Below are positions 1-10,930 of a stretch of 64,000 nucleotides of DNA, piece after piece; position 1 is the first letter of the stretch; every line of letters starts with the position of its first letter. A program made the translations under genes and the position numbers. The DNA is from Plumapathes pennacea (lineage: Eukaryota; Cnidaria; Anthozoa; Antipatharia; Myriopathidae): the NCBI GenBank assembly GCA_964036295.1, contig OZ038462.1, positions 27,393,759-27,457,758 of the forward strand, in the 5' to 3' direction. Below the pieces are notes generated by a model, which was given only the letters and a program-made list of their open reading frames with translations, did no database searches and was not told the origin of the DNA.

Positions 1-1497
1 ATAGTATAATAACCCAATTCTTCATGCTTGCGACAGCAGAGATTCTGGTTTAAATTTGCTATTTAAGAAATGAAAACGGCGAAGTACCTCTCGGATCAAT
101 AGAGGGGGAAGCCATTGTGCCCCTTTATTCCGGGTGGTTTGTTAAGGTCTCGATAAAGGTTCGCGCGCCGTTTCGAGGAAAAAAATCATTGTAGTTAAGT
201 AACGTACATACACGTATTATATATCGTTGTAAAGGTCTTAGACGGGAGATTACAGATCTGGTGTTATTGTTTTCAGCATATTGAAGGTAAAGTACGATAG
301 AGGTTAAGGTGATTCCATCGAAAAAGAAATAGTAATTGAATTTTCTTAAAACTTTGCACAATTAGTAATTACTTCTAGTACATTAAAAAAATAAAATCAA
401 AATAGGGGGTCACCATGAAAAAATAGGCAATTTGATCATCTGGACGCTTGCCCTGAAACGCCTAAAAACATATTGTAATAGTGATTCAATGATAATATTT
501 CAAAATTGAGTAAAGATATTTTGTCTAAATTTCGATATATCATGGGGAGTCGTATTTTCTTAAAATACATGAAATAAAAAAGGGGGGTCACCATGCTTGT
601 TTTTGCGCAATTGTCCAGGAAAGGGCGAATTCACTTCAAAATACGTCTTTCCGAGAGGGGACTGGGGCGAGTTTCAACTTTAAAGGTGGCTGCTTCCACA
701 AGGAACGACAAAAAATAAAACTTATTTGCGTAACGAGTATAAAGAACTTTCGATCTTGAAGTTTCGGTGGTTCTTAATGTCCACCATCTCAAAAGTGTTG
801 TGCGCACTAAAGATGCGCAATGCAAAACTAGGGAATCACCTTAATTTGAAACTTTATTGTTTCGGAAACGGGAAACAAAACTTCTGTCGGTTTTGTTCGA
901 AAATACTAAGACAACTTTTTTCTGATACTCAATGAAGTTGACTAAAATACGTGTCAGCGAATTTTGATCCGTTTTGTTTTAAGGGTTTTATTTTCATTTA
1001 AAGCCTTTCAGGACCCGTTTTTTATACAAACTATTTAATAAAAATGAACAAAACAAATAATAAAAAATCTCTGACATGGTATTGGAGAAGAATGTGTTGT
1101 CTACAGCTCACGAAAATTTGAGCAATATTGACAAAAACGCTTGAAAGTTTTGTTTTCCGAAAGACCTGATTTTTCGCGAAAATCTTTCATCGATCTGATT
1201 TAGATTGCACTCTACCATTAACTTGTATGAGAAATGTAATACTATGTTAAATGCCCTTACAATTCCCTAAAATTGTGGAGATTCCGTTCTAGCCATGACA
1301 TGGGAAATTGATGTGTTTCTGTCGTCCTCTTTAAGTTTTTATTCATTTTGTCAGCTTTTTTTAGTATTAACTTAGAAGATTTCCACACAGTCATGCAACG
1401 ATTCACACTAACCTCGCAGCTGATTCCTTCTTGAGGAGAGGACTACGTTGTTGTGACTGACTGACTGCCAAGACACTGTGAGCGAATGATCAGCTTT

Positions 1498-2118
1498 CCC
1501 GTAGCGTTAGGTTTTATTAAGTTATTTTGCCATTCCCCCCAATCTTAATTCGGGCCATTGTTATCATGTAATGTCCTTAAAAATGTATAATGTCTAATGG
1601 ATTCACTTGTGTTTTTAAATGAAAAACCCAACGATCCGTAAAGTAAAAGGTAAAAATCCACTTGAAACGCCTAAAAGCGCTGGACGAATCTTTCGTGGCA
1701 CGTAAAGTGTTATTTTCAGGTGCTGCTGTTTAGTGGATCGAAGAATATGCCTTGCCGTTGACGAAATTAATGACATGATTGCTGAGTTGCGACGCTTCGC
1801 AATGTTTTAGTACGAGTTGCTTTAGTACAAGTCCATAGTTCCGGCCTTTCCATGACGTGGAAATTAGTCGGTTTCCCGTAGCGTTAGCTTTTGTTAAGTT
1901 ATCTTACCAATCTTTTAGGCCATCGTGATCAATACAGTGTAATGTCCTTAAATTAAAAATGTATGTTTTCTTTATTCTAATGGGTTAAATTGTGCTTTTA
2001 AACGAAAATCCCAACGGTTCGTAAAGTAAAAGGTAGTTTTAAAGGGCGGCTAAAAGCACTGGATAAGTCTTTCGCCAGCACGCAAAGTGAAGGTTGTCAG
2101 GTGCTGTTTAGTAGATGT
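1498..2118 (+). repeat. Direct duplication of a ~245-bp block
   Basis: The sequence at about 1498-1740 recurs at about 1872-2118 in the same orientation with many substitutions. Shared landmarks, in the same order, are TCCCGTAGCGTTAG, TAATGTCCTTAAA, CGTAAAGTAAAAGGTA, CTAAAAGC, and a closing CAGGTGCTG..TTTAGT. The offset is about 375 bp. No coding frame survives in both copies. It is probably part of a dispersed repeat or an old tandem duplication. Confidence 0.65.
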
Positions 2119-2889
2119 CAAAAATGTTGTGTGAAGTCTGAACTATAAACATAGCAATCGCAAAGGCACACCATGCAATGGAAAAGTACTATAGCGACCA
2201 TTACGCTGTGTACCGATAAAAGACTGATAGTCTTTCCGGATTCACTCTATTTACTATGATAACTATAAGAGACTATAAAAACCAAAACTAAAAACCAAGG
2301 TACATTTTTTAAAGTCCTTTTAAAAATTCTCACTAATTGCTTGCACGGGTGGACCGACACACTATATACGACACCTGACGAAACGTATACTTTGCAAAAA
2401 TCAGTTTAATGCGTCGAAATCAAAATTCGTCAATAATGTATAGCATTATAGACACATGAATATGGGGGAACCAGGGCTGATAACTGATCGAATTTGAAAA
2501 ACTCACCTCAAACGACGTTTAAGCCCGGAAGGAATTAGTCACCTTAAAGAAAGCGATATTCCCCAAACATGTTTTATAATGATTTTACTTCTAAAACAGA
2601 TGGGTTGCTCCATGCCACACTTCCACATGTAGTTTGCTCTAAAAAAAATTTTGCTGTCGCTCACAATTTTGTTTCAATTATATACCACACTTCATATAAC
2701 AGGTATGTAATGGGTGTCCCCTAAGTAAATAGTGCGGGGTAATTTACATTTCATTATTATATAACGTTTAGGATTATATGTTTTCATGTCCAAATTTTTA
2801 ATGTCAAAAATTTTGTGAGAAGTCTCAGACTATAAACATAGAAATCGCAAAGGCACCGGCCAATGGAAAAGAGCGACGATTGCCCAAGT
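2118..2889 (+). repeat. Second duplicated block (2118-2211 and 2801-2889)
   Basis: A block starting TGTCAAAAAT and containing GACTATAAACATAG and AATCGCAAAGGCAC, then CAATGGAAAAG, appears at about 2118-2211 and again at about 2801-2889 in the same orientation. The first copy directly follows the right unit of the preceding duplication, so both probably belong to one larger repeat family. Confidence 0.55.
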
Positions 2890-3577
2890 AAAAGGACTGA
2901 CTTAGTGTTTCGGGATTTAGTTAGTTTACTTTGATACAAGAGTATGAAAACTACTTTTCATTTCCAAGTCATTTAATTTCTCAAGTTTTTACTTTTGCGT
3001 GAATTTGCAAAAAGGTTTAACTACAATGACGGACAAAATGTGTTGACACATGCTTTAATTTAGTACTCTTGTCCGAATTACCAAGCTGCGAGTCATTCGG
3101 TTCCCCCCCAATCAATGTTGTATCTCAAGTGTGGAAGAGTTCTGGTAAGACTCTTTGACGGGAAACCGTGACAATTAATTTATCAACACTGAATGGGGAA
3201 AGGAGGAGAAAAATGTTGACACATTTCTCGGCGCGAAAACGTCAGTAAAAACTTTTTGTCTCTTTTGATCTCGGCGGTCGCAAACTTCGCCGAAATGCTG
3301 TAATCGCAACCTCAGATAGTTCATGGGTAAATAAATGCGGAGGGCAAGTTTCAGTTCTTTTATTTAAGTATTTCGTGAATTATTTCGCGTTATCTAGCCT
3401 CCCACTCAAACTCTTATAAAATGAAAATTCGCTTCCAGGTCCCTTAAGCCTTGGTCGCCTGTGGAGCAGAAAAGGAATGAGAAGAGTAGTGCCATTCCAG
3501 CGCGGCCGGATGCATTAAGTCAAAGAGAGCTTTGCACTTTATCCACAGCAACTTGTTTTAAATTGCCGAGGAACAGT

Positions 3578-6500
3578 ATGGATAGCAAAAAAGATAATCC
3601 AGAGCAAGGGGCTAACAGTTCTGATGAAGAAGCGGACTTTGAAAGCGCCGATGAAGGCGAACACGGCGATGTCGAAATAGCAGCCACGTCAGCTGATATG
3701 AGATCCAAACATTCCACGTCAAATATATCGGTTGACACAGAGGATATTATAGAGGGGGGAGGAGACGATCAGATCGAGACAACTCAACAACAAAGCTCCG
3801 AACAGTCGTCTTTAGTAACAGAAGGCACGGATTCAAGTGTCGATTCCCTTGCCACCGGTGGGAACAAGGACTCATTCATGGATACTGCAGACGACAGGAC
3901 TGCACCCATTGTAAATGCAGTTCACTCTACAGAAAATCCCCAAGAACACGGAGAAAACGGTGAATCCGTGAGTACAGAAACTCCCGATGAAACGAAAGAC
4001 GCGACCAGAGACGGAAACGAGACGTCGAGTGAAACGAAAGATCAATTATCCCCATCTGTCGGATCAGATGTAGACTCGAAGAGAGAATCAATCAGCAACT
4101 TGGACGAAATCGGCAACAACACCACGGATAGTAAAGGCCCGAAGATTCCTGATAAGGCTAAGATCACTGATGAACCAAGCAAAGGTCAAGATGAGAGGTA
4201 AATTACATGCCATAATAATAATACAAACTAAGTCATTGTTCTAATTTCTAATTTTTCTTATTTATCATTAATATTTAACACCTAATTAGTCTCTATCCAA
4301 AGAAAAAAACGTTTAAATTGTAATGACAACATCAATGAATCAATATCAGTAAATTACATATTGAATTACAGCATTTCATTTGTTCTGATGAGCAGTAACT
4401 AGGGACGGCTAATGCCACAGAGTGGTTTGCTATGATTGGCTATGAGCAGTTGTATATGGCAATCAAGCAGTTATTGATTTGGCCAATCTCTTTATCAATA
4501 ATTTAACACAGTTTTATAGGGATAGCATAGGGATAGCATATAGCATAGGCAATATTTTGAGGGAATTAGCTGTCCATACTACTGTCAGTAATATGCTATC
4601 CTTGACTTGCATCCTGCTGAAGATGTGCTTGAATCAGAAATAGAGTTCACAAGTTCCAAGTGACTTGGAAGTTGATCACTCTTGGGAACTGGGTAAAAGG
4701 GTTAACATTTAATTATCCTGTCTATTCGGACTAGTGTGGGCAGTGCAAGATCAGATGGAAAGGAGCAAGCTGCAACTCAAGGAGGGTGGGGTTGGGGCGG
4801 TTGGTTGTCCCAGGCTACTGCATCAGTAACATCAGGGCTAACGTCAGTCATTGAGACAGTGGAGTCATCACTGGGTGTCCCAGACCCAAATGAAATGGCT
4901 AAGAAAGTGAAAGCTGAGGAAGAAGAGCAAATTCAGAAAGAAGACCACAGCACAAAGGAAGACATGTGTGAGGATTCTGCACAAGGAACTGCAGAAGGTA
5001 CGGTGAGACAGCCTCTAACTCCCACTCAAAACAGTATCAGCCAACATGCATGTATCCTTTACAGCTCTTGACTTCAGAGTTGCTCCAATGAATGGCTAAT
5101 AACATCAGTTTTACTATTTTTACAGCTTAATAGGTGTGTTTATACTGTACGATGAATCAACACTGCATGGGTTGATATATAACAAGTAGCTTTGTTGCTA
5201 GAAAAGAAGTAACAAATGCAAAAATACATATAAAATAGCAAAAATACATACCACTTCGAGAAATAGGATATAGGGGATGCTCTTGGCATCCCCTAAAAAC
5301 TGGATGCCATACATTATTTAATAATGATTCTGAGCTGAAGTTAAGTATTAGTCCTTTGTTGGAGCATACTGGGAATTATGGATTAGGAGTCAAGGTTTAT
5401 ATGGGGTGAGGTAGACTGACACCTTGGAGGAAACAGGGTTTAGTGGTCAATAGGCCTTTTGCATCGGGCTGCATGGTCACATGACCAAACCCCACCACAT
5501 GACTGAAAATTCATCACCTCAGACTTTTTGAGTGCCAGAAATGGGCATGGAAAAATAAGCAGGAATGCAAAATTTCAGGCCCACAGCATTTACTTATTGT
5601 GGTATAGAATTATCGAATTTGGCAGCAGTTTAAAGTTCAGAAATGTTAAGAAGACTTCTATAGGAAAAGTTGCTGTGATGCAAGCTGGGCTTCCATTCAA
5701 CCCTTATTTTATTTTTTATTACACTGTTTAAACACAACGGTTTTTTTTTTGTCTGTCTGTCATTTGATCTTTAGGCACTGGAACATTCTTGTCATCACTT
5801 GGGATGTCTGCTCTCACCGATGTGGTACACAACAGGGGAATGGAGCTGGTATCTGGCGGACTGGATGCCCTAGAGTTCATTGGCAAAAGGACAATGGATG
5901 TGCTGAGTGAGGGAGATGCAGGCCTGAGAGAGAAAAGAGTCCAGCTGTTAAGCAAGGGACCCACTCTGTCACAGGTAAATATTGTGAACCCCTCTCAATG
6001 TTTTGAACCTGCTGTTAGAATTTGTACTCACTGAGAGCTTTAATTTGAGTGGTCACATCTTAAGGTTTCATGTAACAATTCAGGAATTGGGAGTGAACAC
6101 TGATATTAGAATGTACTCACTGAGAGCTTTCGTTTGAGTGGTCACACCTTTTGGTTTCATTTAATACTGTAGTTCAGGAGTTGGAAGTGAACACTGCTAT
6201 TAGAATGTACCCGAATGTACCCTTTGAGAGCTTTCATTTGAATCCTGGGACATTTAGGTTTTGTTTAACAGTTCATGTAGGAAGGGCATGAACACTCATC
6301 CAATTTCTTTCTATCTATTTCCCTTTGATTTTCTTTAATATACACTGTAGTTCCACTTTCCTGGGTCTTATTAACTCTTTAACTTTTTTTTTTTTTTTTT
6401 TTGGCAATATTATCGTTTGTTTTTAAGGTTTTACGAGAAGGAAAAGAAGCATCAGAAAGGAAGGCCAGTGACAATGCTGGTCAGGGGTGTGGGCAAACTC

Positions 6501-8172
6501 CGGTTGTGGACGTATTTACCAAGTTTGAAGAACATCAGGGCATGGCACATCTGGAGGCTTTGGAAATTCTGTCTCACGAGTGTGAAGCAAAGGTGGGTCA
6601 TAGAAAAAAAAAAAGAAGAAAATAATTCATTCATTATTGCTCAGTAATACGGTAATTCTTTTTTTACTGTACTTTCGTGTTGTTAAAACACATGCCTTGC
6701 GGAGAGTGAACAATCTAGGCTTCCCCTGCTACACTGTAGATAGTGGTAGTGTAGTACTACTGCTTCTGATACTACAGCTGCTGCTGCTGCTAAACTAACT
6801 ACTATTATGACCCATCAAATATTTCCTCCCGCGCGTGATTGGTAGAATCGTGACACGTGACCGAGCGGACGTTATCAGCGAATAACCCCCGCCTGGCGAA
6901 CTAACGCTGTTTATTGACAATATCCGAACACAGTTCTATTTATTTAGTCACAAAAATCATTACAAGATGACTACTGAGGAGGACATCAATTTATTGGTCG
7001 AAAAAGCAGTTCCAGAAAGCACTAAAAAGCTTCACAGTTTCCGCGCCGTTATTTGCGCTGCGAGAGGAAATATTTGAAGGATAATAAAGACAATAAACTA
7101 CTTTTGGCTTCGGAAATAAGCACGGATAATTGTCCGAGGACATTATCTGTTCCTCGAAGCTCACAGTTGCCCTCGAGCTTTGCTCTCGGGCAACTGTTCG
7201 CTTCTCGGAACAGATAATATCCTCGGACAATTATCCGTGCATATTTCCTCGCCAAAAGTAGTTTATTGTTTATATAATTACTACTACTACTTCTTCTACT
7301 TACTAACTACAACTACTGAATACGACTACTCCTGCTATACCACTTCCACTAGTCTAATACTACTGTACTATCGCTACTGGTCTGCTATTGCTGCTAGTAT
7401 TACTTCTACACAGCTGCTAAACTGCTTCTGCTGTTGCCTGCTGCTGTTGTACTGTAACTAAAGATCCTCCACTACTACAACCAGTGATTTATTGTTCTTA
7501 CAGGTGGAGTCGCAGATGATAGACTTGGCAGAGGAAGACCTGTGTGTTTTAAAGCCGGTTTTACGGGCTGTAGAACAAGTATTTCATGTCGAGGAAGTTG
7601 ATGAGGACGATTACGATATCGATTGTGAAGAAGGCGACTTTGAGTCGAAAGTTGTTGAGAGCTTGAGTGCCCTGAACTTGACCGTGCGCCCAGATAAGCT
7701 AGTCAACGCTCAAAAACTGGGAAAAGAATGGCTTAATGCTTGTGTAAAAGAACAAGATGCCAAATCAGGAAACAGAGCAGGACAGGAAATTTATGAGACA
7801 GCTGTTGGTACCATGGGAGAACTCACAGCACGAACTGTGGAGATGTTTCACAAAGTCGCCGAGCTCATCGTGTTTCAAAGTAACAGAGGCTCTGGGACGT
7901 CTTCTCTGGTGCAAGCGCAGCTTCTTAGAAAATTGTCAGACACGGTTTCAAGAGAGAGCTCGTCGCTAGCAACGCATTTTGCAGGTTGCTTGAATACAGC
8001 AGCGGATGATTCTGAGGAGCCGGACACCATTAGCCCAATGATTACGAATATTTATTTGGACTCGTCCACTTCCGCGTCATATTTGCAAAATTCCTGTAAG
8101 CTTCTGTGTCCTATACTACAGTTTTCTTCCATCAATGAGAAGAGAACAAAAGAGGACGGATTTGGATGTTAA
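3578..8172 (+). CDS. FAM114A: FAM114A1/A2-like protein (NOXP20 family), five coding exons
   Basis: Coding exons are 3578-4197, 4735-4997, 5775-5974, 6428-6592 and 7504-8172. All junctions are GT-AG and the phases agree, giving 638 residues; human FAM114A1 and A2 are about 560 and 505. The ATG at 3578 is chosen because the acidic N-terminus starts there; the open frame extends upstream without another in-frame ATG. Visible family features, in order: an acidic, Ser/Glu-rich N-terminus; the Gly-Trp motif GGWGWGGW at the start of exon 2; GLDALEFIGKRTMDVL in exon 3; GMAHLEALEILSHE in exon 4; and a C-terminus ending near CKLLCPILQ, which matches the family's conserved last helix. Family knowledge: FAM114 proteins are cytosolic or Golgi-associated and reported to bind Rab2. 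Exon 5 contains a usable internal donor (TGTAAGC at 8095), but reading through it keeps the conserved C-terminus, so I treat it as unused. Confidence 0.9.
6012..6300 (+). repeat. Tandem ~92-bp repeat in intron 3 of the FAM114A-like gene
   Basis: Three decayed units start at about 6016, 6107 and 6201. Each carries TAGAAT.TGTAC, GAGAGCTTT, TTTGAGTGGTCACA (weak in the third) and GAAGTGAACACT-like segments. The same family occurs at 32949-33062 and as an inverted fragment at about 13178-13207, so this is a dispersed intronic and intergenic repeat and not a local satellite. Confidence 0.75.
7091..7268. mobile_element. Fold-back (MITE-like) element in intron 4 of the FAM114A-like gene
   Basis: Two arms of about 80 bp are near-perfect inverted copies. 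The left arm runs from CAATAAACTACTTTTGGC and the right arm ends in GCCAAAAGTAGTTTATTG, with the turn around 7172-7184. No reading frame for a transposase is present, so it is non-autonomous. One arm plus the turn recurs almost unchanged at 60136-60240, which shows that the family is dispersed. Confidence 0.8.
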
Positions 8173-8554
8173 TCTTGCAAACAAGAGAAAATCAGAAGAG
8201 CGCATACGTGTCAGTGAGTTAGAGGGCGAGAAAATGAGCAAGCAATTAAATGGATGGGTTATGATGAATGAAATAAAGATAAGGGATATACATTTGACAG
8301 TTGTGCACACTTCAAAGAGCAAAACTATATGCCAAATAGTTTGAAAGCAGTGGTACTCACTGGTTCCCGCTACCACTCACCGAACTCACACTATTATCCC
8401 TATTAGTGCAAGACTAACAGAGATTTCAGTGCAGGAGACGGAACGGGAGGTACAAGGGGATGCGAGTGTGAGATCGGGAGTAGGAGAAGAGTAGCAGCAC
8501 GAACAGTATCGGAGACGGGGGGAGTGGGAGTAGGGCAGGGCTGGGACGTCAAAC
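8173..8554 (+). other. 3' flank of the FAM114A-like gene with a polyadenylation signal
   Basis: About 380 bp of non-coding sequence follow the stop codon. An AATAAA hexamer at 8272-8277 lies 100 bp after the stop and is a reasonable polyadenylation signal. Nothing else is recognised before the satellite-like array begins. Confidence 0.5.
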
Positions 8555-10930
8555 GCTGCAGAAAAATACGGCAAATGTATTGCAAAAAGTATCCTTATAA
8601 TCCCAGGAAGGTTTCCTGAAAGTTTCAAGTGATTAAAATTTTTGCTCAAAATCGACCATATTTGGCAAAAAACATGGACTATACCCTTACCAATTTTTCA
8701 AAAAAGTGGCCATTTTCGGCCTAATCTCAGAATCGCATGAAACTTTTTGATAATATGTGTGATAATGTATGCAGCAGGTCGCCAGTAATAAGAGAAAATC
8801 ATCGATTAACACATCGCACTCTTCAAACAAAGGAACCAATTTTACTAATTAAAAAGTTTAAATGTTTTTTTTTCTGTATCTCGTCAACAGCTGAAGATAG
8901 ATAAAGCAAATGTATCGCAAAACTACTCGTTATAGTCGTAGGAAGGCTTACTGAAAGTTTCAAGAGATTCACATTTTTTCTCAAAATCGGCCATTTTTGG
9001 CAAAAAGCATGGATTATACCCTTACCAATTTTTCAAAAAATGGCCATTTTCGGCCTAATCTCAGTATCGCATGAAACTTTCAGAAATGTTCCTGGGAGTC
9101 TAGTGAAGGTTTTGATATAATATGTATGGTATTCTATGAAGCAGGTCGCTAGTAATAAGAAAAAAGCGTCGATTAACACATTGCACTTTTCAAACAAAGG
9201 AGTTAATTTTACAAAAGTTTTTTTAAAGTGGTTTTATTGCTATATCTCGTCAACGGATAAAGATAGATAAGCAAATGTATTGAAAAAAGTCTCGTTATAG
9301 ACCCACGAAGGTTTACTGAAAGTTTCAATAGATTTACATTTTTGCTCAAAATCGGCCATTTTTGGCAAATGGTAAACCATTTTTTCAAAAAAATGGCCAT
9401 TTTCGGCCTAATCTCAGAATCGCATGAAACTTTCAGGAAATGTTCCTAGGAATATAGTGAAAGGTTTTGATATAATATGTGTGATATTGCATTCAGCAGG
9501 TCGCTAGTAATAAGAGAAAATCATCGATTAACACATCGCACTCTTCAAACAAAGGAACAAATTTTACTAATTAAAAAAGCTTTAAGTGGTTTTGTTTCTG
9601 TATCTCGTCAACAGCTGAAGATAGATAAAGCAAATGTATCGCAAAAATACTCGTTATAGTCGTAGGAAGGCTTACTGAAAGTTTCAAGAGTATTACATTT
9701 TTCCTCAAAATCGGCCATTTTTGGCAAACTATACCCTTACCAATTTTTCAAAAAATGGCCATTTTCGGCCTAATCTCAGAATCGCATGAAACATCCAGGA
9801 AATGTTCCTGGGAGTCTAGTGAAGGTTTTGATATAATCTGTGTGATATTCTATGAAGCAGCAGGTCGCTAGTAATAAGAGGAAGTCATCGATTTTTCATC
9901 GCACTCTTCAAATACTAATTAAAAAGTTTTTAAATGGTTTTGTTTCTGTATCTCGTCAACAGCTGAAGAGAGATAAGGCAAATGTATTGCAAAAAGTCTC
10001 GTTATAGTCTAGTCCCAGGAAGGTTTGCTGAAAATTTCAAGAGAATTACATTTTTCCTCAAAATCGGCCCTTTTTGGCAAAAAGCATGGACTACACCCTT
10101 ACCAATTTTTCAAAAAATGGCCATTTTCGGCCTAATCTCAGTATCGCATGAAACTTTCAGGAAATGTTCTTGGGAGTCTACTGAAGGTTTTGATATAATA
10201 TGTGTGATATTGTATGCAGCAAGTCACTAGTAATAGGAGAAAATAATCTATTAACACAGCGCACTCTTCAAACAAAGGAACCAATTTTACTAACTAAAAA
10301 ATTTTTAAATGGTTTTGTTTCTGTATTTCGTCAACAGCTGAAGATAGATAAGGCAAATGTATTGCAAAAAGTCTCGTTATAGTCCCAGGAAGGTTCACTA
10401 AAAGTTTTAAGCTAGAGATGTAAATTTTTGTTCAAAATCGGCCCTTTTTGGCAAAAAGCATGGACTACACCCTTACCATTTTTTCAAAAAAATGGCCATT
10501 TTCGGCCTAATCTCAGTATCGCATGAAACTTTCAGAAATGTTCCTGGGAGTCTAGTGAAGGTTTTGATATAATATGTGTGGTATTCTATGAAGCAGGTCG
10601 CTAGTAATAAGAAAAAATAATCGATAACACATTGCACTTTTTAGGAGTTAATTTTACAAAAGTTTTTTTAAAGTGGTTTTACTGCTATATCTCGTCAACG
10701 GATAAAGATAGATAAGCAAATGTATTGAAAAAAGTCTCGTTATAGACCCACGAAGGTTTACTGAAAGTTTCAATAGATGTAAATTTTTGCTAAAAATCGA
10801 CCATTTTTGGCAAAAAGCATAGACCCTTATCTTTTTTTTTTTTTTTTTTTTTTTTTAATGACCATTTTCGGCCTAATCTCAGAACCTCATGAAACTTTCA
10901 GGACGTCTAGCGATAGTTTTGATATTATAT
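8555..10930 (+). repeat. Satellite-like tandem array of ~350-370-bp units
   Basis: About six and a half units are present. The landmark GGCCATTTTCGGCCTAATCTC occurs about every 335-375 bp (near 8707, 9042, 9393, 9756, 10120, 10495, 10862), and TCGTCAAC about every 350-370 bp (near 8881, 9247, 9606, 9955, 10329, 10693). Units also share CAGGTCGCTAGTAATAAG, TCTTCAAACAAAGGA and AAAATCGGCC.TTTTTGGCAA. The pair CGGCCATTTTTGG and AAAAATGGCC inside a unit can form a stem. Two unit types exist: CAACAGCTGAAG (most units) and CAACGGATAAAG (the units near 9247 and 10693). There is no coding capacity. It lies just beyond the 3' end of the FAM114A-like gene. Confidence 0.9.

Larger units (their letters stand above)
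1..3460. other. AT-rich stretch without a recognised gene
   Basis: No convincing exon is seen. The open frames here are under 80 codons, show no recognisable domain and no splice partners. The stretch instead holds duplicated non-coding sequence, described in separate entries, and at its right end the presumed promoter and 5' untranslated region of the FAM114A-like gene. A block around 390-420 with a GGGGGTCACCATG core recurs around 580-600, another small local duplication. Confidence 0.5.
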
